12,285 nucleotides of DNA from Marinilabiliaceae bacterium (GTDB taxonomy: Bacteria > Bacteroidota > Bacteroidia > Bacteroidales > Marinilabiliaceae): contig JALVBA010000070.1 in the NCBI GenBank assembly GCA_027010905.1, positions 1-12,285 on the forward strand, given 5' to 3'. Shown here piece by piece: positions 1 through 5,900 of the stretch. Under the pieces are notes generated by a model. It made no database searches and was not told the DNA's origin. It saw only the letters and a program-made list of their open reading frames with translations. A program made the position numbers and the translations under genes. The stretch's first letter is position 1. The number at the start of each line of letters is the position of its first letter.

Positions 1-818
1 TAACCGAGGCAAAGTATTATGTTTCTGCTGATTATTGGGGAGAAGTACGCAAAGAGATAGCAAAAAGAATATCGAAAGATGTATTTGTATTACCTCAAAT
101 TGGAGCTGCCGGCGATATTGCACCTCGCGATTTGCCCAGCGGCTATAAATCGGGAGAACCAAATATGTGGGATATACCGGGTATTATTGAAATCGGAAAA
201 AGATTAGGTCAGGCTATTGAAGATGCTTATCCCGAAGCAAAAAATTCAGCTCAGTCAAAAGTGGTTTTCAAACATGCAATTAAAAAGATACAACTACCCA
301 AAAGAGAATTTAGCAAAGATAAGTACGAGGAAGCTCATGCTGTAATCAACGAAATTCATTCAAGAGTTTCTTCAGAAACTGCATGGAATAATTTTTTAAA
401 AGAAATAAAGGAAAACGAACAAAAAAAAGAATACGGCCCCTGGGATAATAAATTATCGGATTATGGCATTTTGAAAAAGAAACAAGCTTTAGTAAAAATG
501 TATGAACAACAGGAAAAAGGTGATACAATTTATCCTGTGGAAATTCATGCAATTCGGGTGGGAGATGTTGTTTTTATCACTAATCCGTTTGAATTATTTA
601 TAGATTATGGTTTCCGAATAACTGGCCGAGACAAAGCTAAACAAACTTTTATTGTTCAGTTATGTAGCGGTGATTATGGTGGATATCTCCCCACAAAGAG
701 AGCTGCAGAAGGCGATGGTTATAGAGGTTATAGTGCCATGGTCGATAATATAGGTCCGGTTGGAGGTCAAATTCTGGTTAATGAATCCGTCGATTTAATC
801 AACTCTCTTTGGCAGTAA
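1..818 (+). CDS. Neutral/alkaline ceramidase-like hydrolase, C-terminal part (5' end outside window)
   Basis: The frame is open from the first complete codon at base 3 to the TAA at 816-818, about 271 residues, so this is the end of a longer protein. No start lies in the window; a TTG at 132 is internal and not credible as a start, because homologous-looking sequence runs through it. Visible motifs are SADYWGEVRKEI, then VLPQIGAAGDIAPRDL (the Ala-Gly-Asp segment), then IHAIRVGDVVFITNPFELF, and near the end GGYLPTKRAAEG and GGQILVNESVDLINSLW. This order resembles bacterial proteins annotated as neutral/alkaline non-lysosomal ceramidase, which cleave the amide bond of ceramide-like lipids and are usually exported. 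The metal-binding N-terminal half is not visible, so activity cannot be judged. The family call is from memory of motifs. A lipid amidase fits the sphingolipid-rich membranes of many Bacteroidetes, but that link is inference. Confidence 0.68.
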   Translation, partial: TEAKYYVSADYWGEVRKEIAKRISKDVFVLPQIGAAGDIAPRDLPSGYKSGEPNMWDIPGIIEIGKRLGQAIEDAYPEAKNSAQSKVVFKHAIKKIQLPKREFSKDKYEEAHAVINEIHSRVSSETAWNNFLKEIKENEQKKEYGPWDNKLSDYGILKKKQALVKMYEQQEKGDTIYPVEIHAIRVGDVVFITNPFELFIDYGFRITGRDKAKQTFIVQLCSGDYGGYLPTKRAAEGDGYRGYSAMVDNIGPVGGQILVNESVDLINSLWQ

Positions 819-947
819 ATATAAAGCTTTGTGAAGTGTTAAAAAAAATTGTCTTTTCCCTCGTGCATAAAGCGTGATGATCGCTTGCTCTATCCTGGCT
901 GACATCCGTTGATGTTTCGGAACAATAACCGGCTCAAAACTCGAGTC

Positions 948-955
948 TCTATCTA
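948..955. repeat. 4-bp tandem duplication causing the IS256 frameshift
   Basis: TCTA occurs twice in direct succession. Removing one copy restores a continuous minus-strand frame, IPRNRDSSFEP, that joins the two halves of the transposase remnant. This is the pattern expected of a replication-slippage insertion. Confidence 0.7.
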
Positions 956-1191
956 TTCCTGGGGATCTCCAATGGAATATCGCCAATATTTGTCTTTAAG
1001 GGCTTGTTACTGTATCCATTGCGGGTATTCTCCCGCGGCTCTTCACCTGCCTGGTATTTAGGATACCCAAGATGTTCGTCCATCTCTGTTCTGAGCATCC
1101 CTTCTACGGCTTGCTTATAAAGATCATGAAAAAAGGTGTCCCGCTCCTGCTGATTCTTAATCTTCTTTAAGGCTTCTTTGGGTATCCGAAA

Positions 1192-1224
1192 GTTCTTTTT
1201 TTCTTCTTTTTTTCTTCTTTTTTT
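1192..1224. repeat. Three-unit 11-bp homopyrimidine tandem repeat
   Basis: The plus strand carries CTTCTTTTTTT at 1203-1213 and again at 1214-1224, with a near copy (first base G) at 1192-1202. On the minus strand it encodes the Lys/Glu/Arg-rich leader of the IS256 remnant. An 11-bp unit shifts the frame unless copies come in threes, and three copies (33 bp) keep it. Confidence 0.75.
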
Positions 1225-1368
1225 CCTTTCGTGTTTGCTGCGTATTAAATTTTTAAAAATAGGTGGGTTCTAAAAATTAGTTTTTTCTGTTGATTTATTG
1301 AAAACCGTAGAGCCCATTAACGATTTTCAAATAAAATTCAGTACGATATTACAAAAATTATTTCATAT

Positions 1369-2012
1369 TTAAAGATAATTTTCGAGTTGATCCTTTATTG
1401 CATATAACCGATGCGATATCCGGTACAGCTTATCTTTAGTGACCTTATCCCTGTCGTATCCTGTCAACTCACAAACTGCTGAGTTCTCTTTTATAAAAGA
1501 TACGGTTTTCAGTTCCGATGCGGGATAAACCGTACGGCTAATAATGTGTGCCTCGGCAAGGGAGATATCTTCCTGAGGCCATTTTTGCTCGTTTGCAAGG
1601 AAATTCCTTATCCCAAGCTGGTCAAATGCTTGCTTGCTGAGCCATTCTGCACCTATCTCACGGGCATCCTTGTTTTTTATGGAAGACATTTTTATGATCT
1701 GATAATCACTGTCAGGGCCAAAATCATACCGGGTCTCTTTTTTTTTATCTTTTCGTAAAAATGATTGGCTAGGTCTTCTATCTTTTTATCTCCAGTGAAA
1801 GGGATAGGCGATTGTCCGATAAGCTTTTCCTCTATCCTTTTGCCTATCGATTTAATGGCTTCTACCGAATCCAGTTGTTCTTCAAGCTTTCCCAAATCAA
1901 CAATTACACGGTGCCTTATCCTGCCGTCAAGACGGTAACTCTCACACAACTGATAAAGTGTGTAGTACTTTCCTGTGCTCTTGTTGTATTTTGATAACAG
2001 CTTGACGAACAT
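1369..2012 (-). pseudogene. IS1634-family transposase, truncated and frameshifted
   Basis: The minus strand reads ATG at 2012 with MFVKLLSKYNKSTGKYYTLY, then LCESYRLDGRIRHRVIVDLG, a typical IS1634 (IS4 superfamily) transposase N-terminus. This frame runs to a stop at 1692-1694. The homologous continuation lies one frame back: YDFGPDSDYQIIK, SSIKNKDAREIGAEWL, HIISRTVYPASELKT, SAVCELTGYDRDKVTKDKLY, ending at a stop at 1369-1371. The switch falls at a run of nine A followed by G (minus strand, 1746-1737). Only about 210 residues survive, whereas family members are usually well over 400. The DDE catalytic core is missing, so the copy is dead even if the frameshift could be bypassed. It points the same way as the neighbouring IS256 remnant. 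Neither terminal inverted repeat could be assigned. Confidence 0.85.
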
Positions 2013-2275
2013 GGTACAATATTACACCTTAACTCCATAGATATCAAGTGCTCAGGTAGGTCTACAAACGAAAATGCAAAAAACCGTAAGATCGATTAGT
2101 GCTAATTATCAACAAGATAATGATTCATGAAAACCAGGATCCTGCTGTAAAACATATAAAATACACTGATTTTTCTTGTTTAGGCTTTCTAAAATTTATG
2201 CGTAATCCCCAACTTTATGAAATGACCCATAATAATTACTACAAATATTAACGGAGCTCAGCACCTTAAAATAGA

Positions 2276-2288
2276 GCGACAGAGTCGC
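2276..2288. promoter_or_regulatory. Operator-like palindrome GCGAC-AGA-GTCGC
   Basis: A perfect 5-bp inverted repeat with a 3-base centre ends three bases before a TAnnTTTG promoter element, in the spacer between where the -33 and -7 elements would be. A repressor bound here would block the promoter. The short length means chance is possible. Confidence 0.35.
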
Positions 2289-2291
2289 GTT

Positions 2292-2299
2292 TACCTTTG
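2292..2299 (+). promoter_or_regulatory. Bacteroidetes-type -7 element TACCTTTG (orphan)
   Basis: TACCTTTG matches the TAnnTTTG consensus exactly and is followed by TAG, as often seen at such promoters. A clear -33 TTTG is not visible; the best sequence at that spacing is TTAAA near 2266-2270. Predicted transcription would begin near 2306 and run straight into the 2326-2370 hairpin, with no plus-strand gene following. Confidence 0.45.
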
Positions 2300-2325
2300 T
2301 AGAAACTAATTACAATTGCTTTAAT

Positions 2326-2370
2326 ATTCACGGGGTGACTATTGTCGTATCAAACAGTCACCCCGTGAAT
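2326..2370. terminator. Strong 15-bp perfect hairpin
   Basis: The arms ATTCACGGGGTGACT (2326-2340) and AGTCACCCCGTGAAT (2356-2370) are perfectly complementary around a 15-base loop. Neither side has a strong T-tract, so this is not a textbook intrinsic terminator. It starts 22 bases after the stop codon of the minus-strand reading frame at 2393-2542 and may end that transcript. On the plus strand it could instead be the body or end of a short RNA from the promoter at 2292-2299. Confidence 0.6.
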
Positions 2371-2392
2371 TATTTGTCCTTAAAAAACAGTT

Positions 2393-2542
2393 CTATTTCT
2401 TCTTAACCAATGGCATATCAGAAAATAGGGAAGCTCTTATTGTAGCATCTACAAACCGGTCAATTTGCAGGAATCTGGTTGCAGCACCTGTACCAAACTC
2501 CTTCTTATCTATTTTGTAATACTTTTCTTGAAGTGATAACAT
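2393..2542 (-). CDS. Short hypothetical protein, possible C-terminal remnant of a helical periplasmic protein
   Basis: ATG at 2542-2540 to TAG at 2395-2393 gives 49 residues, beginning MLSLQEKYYKIDKKEF and ending SLFSDMPLVKKK. The same frame stays open upstream for about a dozen codons (ending NYFKRRKK) before a TAA, without an earlier ATG. The pattern of a Tyr/Lys-rich helix, then ATRFLQIDRFVDATIRA, then a short tail with PLV recalls the last helix of Spy/CpxP-like helical periplasmic proteins. This is a weak resemblance from memory and not an assignment. There is no signal peptide. With a strong hairpin just after its stop and IS debris on its far side, it is best read either as the surviving 3' end of a disrupted gene or as a small gene in its own right. 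Confidence 0.4.
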   Translation of the reverse strand: MLSLQEKYYKIDKKEFGTGAATRFLQIDRFVDATIRASLFSDMPLVKKK

Positions 2543-2686
2543 CTTCTTACGGCGTTTAAAGTAATTTTTATTATTTACAGTTTAAATATTCGTACAAAGT
2601 AATAAACATTTCAGATGTAATTATGTGTCACAATTTTTGCATCTGCAAAAATATGCGCCAAAAACTATTACGTTTTACTTATTATA

Positions 2687-2731
2687 CCCAGGGCTTCACC
2701 CCGGGCTATTATGGTTTCGCTCCGATGGGGC
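2687..2731. repeat. Double-hairpin intergenic repeat (REP-like)
   Basis: Two small hairpins sit side by side. The first has arms CCCAGGG (2687-2693) and CCCCGGG (2699-2705) with one mismatch and a CTTCA loop. The second has arms GCTCC (2719-2723) and GGGGC (2727-2731) with one G-T pair and a GAT loop. The wording, CCCAGGGCTTC then a short AT spacer then GCTCCGATGGGGCTT, matches my memory of a dispersed intergenic repeat common in Bacteroidetes. Only one copy is in this window, so repetition cannot be shown here. Confidence 0.5.
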
Positions 2732-2864
2732 TTCTAATTCGTTATCGAAATATGCTACTCTTCTATCCTTTTATTCTATCAAAAATTCTCAATATCTCAA
2801 TTTTGCTTTCAACAATTCAACATCCTTTTCGTTTCACTCTTTCGGTATTGATTAAACTTCCTAT

Positions 2865-2887
2865 CCCTCTCTCCTATGGAGAGGGGG
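2865..2887. terminator. Hairpin downstream of the alpha-2-macroglobulin gene
   Basis: The arms CCCTCTCTCC (2865-2874) and GGAGAGGGGG (2878-2887) form ten pairs, one of them G-T, around a TAT loop. It lies about 75 bases beyond the minus-strand stop codon, as expected for a transcript end, but no T-tract follows on that strand. It is probably a terminator or RNA 3' stabiliser. Confidence 0.45.
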
Positions 2888-2962
2888 AAGAAATAATAGC
2901 CCCAAATGAAAACGATAATTCCTTCAAAGGGGATGAGGAATAGACCTAACTACCGACTAATT

Positions 2963-5900
2963 TTACGGCTTAACTACAGTTACCCATCTTCCGGGTTTGC
3001 GAGCCATAACATCGTTGTTATACATAGCTTCGCAGGTGGTTGCAGGCAGATAGAACCTGCCGGTGTAGGCTGCATTAAGCATCACAACAAATGTTTTCGA
3101 CCGGTTTGTACCGATATTGAAATATGTGTAGACACGGTCGTCACGAATATCGCGATAGTCGGGCATATCCTTTTCATGAACCGATACAACATCCTCCATG
3201 CGGGTGTTTCGTATCTCCCATCCCGATGGAAATATTTGCGACAGAGCCATATCCTTCTGATACCCCATTGTGCCGGGATTCTTCACCGTTACAATTGCCA
3301 TGAAATCAGTTCCCTGTTGCAGCCTATTCACATTGATATTCTCCCCGTTAATGGTTGTATAGTTCACTGTCATGCTCAGATTTTTAGCCTGCTCAATCAT
3401 ATCTCCCTGCTCGGGAATACCCTCCATTATCAGGCGTGTAAAAATCACCCCATCAGATGAGTTTGTGACAGAAATCTCTCCTCCCTCTTCGATAGGTGTA
3501 ATCGGAGTTTGATAAATAGGCTTTTGCGACCTCACCTTGCTTCCCTTGTCACTATCTGCTTTCCACTCAAAAGAGAGTTTTGATGAAGTTGTTTTGTCCC
3601 CTGCAAACTTGCTCATGGCTAACAGACAGTAGGAAGTTGTCTGGGTGCTCATCCATCTATTTCCGGAAAGTGCTTTTGAAACAGACTGCACCAGAGGAGC
3701 GGCATCGGTGCGCCTGTTCAGAAGTATCAGTGTCTCAATTATCATCGCCTTGTCTCTCTCCGAAGAGCCATAGGTGTAGTAGTAGTGTCTCTGTGTAGTT
3801 GGATTTATTGATACTTTATCAACCAACTTATTGGCCACGTCACTGTATCCCGCCAGAGCATAGGCTGCTGCCAGTCGCCAGCGTGCCTGAACAGACAATG
3901 CCTGAATGTTACGCATACGATTCATAGCACTCAGCTCAGAGCCTCCTGCAAGCAACAAGGTGTAGAGACGATAGGCCTGGACTAAATCCTCACCATACTT
4001 ATCTTTAGAGAATACCCATTGTCGTGATTTCAATTTTTGATAATTCATCCACTTCTGCTTAAACCCTATCGGCAGAGTATATCCCTGCTTCTCTGCTTCA
4101 AGCATAAAATGACCTGCATACGATGTGCACCAGTCGTTCGAACTACTTGAGCCCGGCCAATAGCCAAATCCTCCGTCAGAGCGGATAAACCCTGAGAGTT
4201 TCTTAATGGCAGCCTTAATGTTTGCCTCAGCTTTCATCTGCATAGTTGCCGGCACATCCATCACCTTATCGATAAATAGTTGTGGAAAAGCCGATGATGT
4301 AACCTGCTCAACACATCCGTGAGGATACTGAATAAGATAATCCAACCTTCTGCCTAAATCTATCGGCGGAATAGATGACACCTCGAGAGTAACATGGTTT
4401 GTGCCTTCAATACCCTGTAGAGTGTATGGTATTTGTATCTTTTTACCCGGCTCAGTAACATTGCTGATAACAGTTGTTAATGGAGGGTTAGGATTCTCCA
4501 CATTTACCTCAATGTCATCTCTTGCTGTTTCTCCTTTCGAAGAGGCAGCAACACTTATCTTTCCAAAGCCCTGTTTCTTGTTTACTTTTATCTTAAAAGT
4601 AACACTCTTATCGCCGGGTTGAGAGAAAGTTACTTCGCGCTTGTTACTTCCTAATATTGTAAACAGTGTGTTGGTTGAAAGGGTAACGGAGACATTTTTC
4701 ACATTATCCTTCATTGCAAAAACAGCAACAGGTACGTCAACAGTCTCGCCCGGACTAAGAACACGGGGAAGGGTTGTGAGCACCATCACCGGGTTACGTA
4801 CAGGAACGGTCTTTTGAGCATCACCAAACGCCTCACCCGAGGTGGCAACAACCATTACCCTAACCGATCCTACGTAACGAGGAATGGAGATTGTATGTTT
4901 ATTGGTCCTTCCGGCTTTTAAGGTGTATGGCCCAATAAACTTAACCATCGGTTTAAAACGGTTTGCCTTCGTAGTCTCCTTCTTTCCCGACAGGTCTTCA
5001 TCACCCCCAATGCTGAACATCTGCTCAATTTTTCCACCATAGGCACCAAGCACATCGTTGTAGATATCCCAGGTGTGAACTCCCAAAGCCACTTTTGCAA
5101 AGAACTGTCGCCAGGGGTTGGGAGTATTGAAACGTGTGAGGTCGAGCAGGCCATCATCCACAACCGCTAGAGTATAGCTCATCGCCTTACCATCCTTCTC
5201 ACTAACTTTAATGGTAGCACTCTTTTCGGGTCTGAACTCATCAGCTGTTTTAATTATAGGAACAAGGTGCGTTTCACTATCCTCAACCAGAAGAGGAATA
5301 ACTCCGTAAAGCCTGATAGGCAAATTATTTGCCATTTGCGAATGAGGCTGCAACATAGTTATGTGAACATAAATATTTGGCGACATCTCTTTTGTGATGT
5401 CAAAAGAAAACGAAGAGCTGCCCTTCTTCGGCTCAACCCAAAAAGTTTGCAGGATGCCCGATCCGGTCTCAATACTAACAAATGCACTTCCCACTCCCGA
5501 CGACGGAAACGAAACAGTGGCTTTGTCGCCTACCTCATATTTTTTCTTATCAGCACTAAAGGATAGCATCGAAGCCCCTTCCGGGTCGTCGCCTACGGGT
5601 TTTAAAGCCCAACCCGGCCAGTCAACAAAAACAGTTTTTGCTGTGGCATGTCCGTTTAGATTATCGATAACTCTAACAACGTAACGCCCCCACTCAGGAT
5701 AGCTGATTCTAAACGGGAATGAACCCTTTCCATCCTTCATCTTCACTGTTCCCTTTTTTATAAGGTTGTTGTTTGATGAGCCCATGTAACCGGCAAGGTT
5801 TCTGTCGTTTGACTCCCACCACCATCGGCGGTTAACCTTATAAATCTGATACTCCAGATCGCCTGTACTCACACGCTTACCTTCAGCATCAACAGTTACC

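Larger units (their letters stand above)
858..1250 (-). pseudogene. IS256-family transposase, N-terminal remnant with frameshift
   Basis: Reading the minus strand from about 1250, the frame gives a lysine-rich start, then FRIPKEALKKIKNQQERD, then the IS256 (mutator-type) hallmarks: EGMLRTEMDEHLGYPK, ENTRNGYSNKPLKT and GDIPLEIPR. The frame then breaks at a duplicated TCTA (948-955) and continues one frame over as DSSFEPVIVPKHQRM and ARIEQAIITLYARG, ending at base 858. In IS256 transposases this point is roughly the first third. The DDE catalytic domain should follow, but the next residues (KRQFFLTLHK) do not match, so the rest is deleted. No ATG is seen at the N-terminus; the upstream in-frame codons are lysine and arginine rich. 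The gene cannot make a working transposase. The element's outer end is not certain; a candidate, GGGCTCTACGG read on the minus strand, begins near 1315. Confidence 0.8.
2013..2392. other. Gene-free stretch upstream of the IS1634 remnant
   Basis: These 380 bases hold no credible reading frame. Bases 2013-2231 are probably the 5' non-coding part of the IS1634 element, though its outer end is not located. The remainder carries an operator-like palindrome, a promoter-like site and a strong hairpin, each listed separately. Confidence 0.5.
2543..2962. other. Gene-free spacer 3' of the alpha-2-macroglobulin gene
   Basis: These 420 bases lack a believable gene. A plus-strand open frame across 2623-2943 has no family-like features and is largely composed of intergenic repeat sequence. 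The stretch contains the double-hairpin repeat (2687-2731) and the hairpin at 2865-2887. The remainder is plain AT-rich sequence. Confidence 0.55.

Noticed and set aside
795..986. Separate 63-codon minus-strand gene
   Set aside because: Its first residues are frame noise before the 4-bp duplication and its middle is IS256 transposase sequence, so it is part of the pseudogene.
1192..1224. CRISPR-like repeats
   Set aside because: The units are contiguous 11-mers without spacers, so this is a simple tandem repeat.
1369..2012. Active IS1634 element
   Set aside because: The catalytic half is missing and no pair of terminal inverted repeats was found, so it cannot be autonomous.
2623..2943. Plus-strand open frame of 106 codons
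   Set aside because: It consists of intergenic-repeat and hairpin sequence, overlaps a second frame of similar quality, and has no family-like features or convincing leader.
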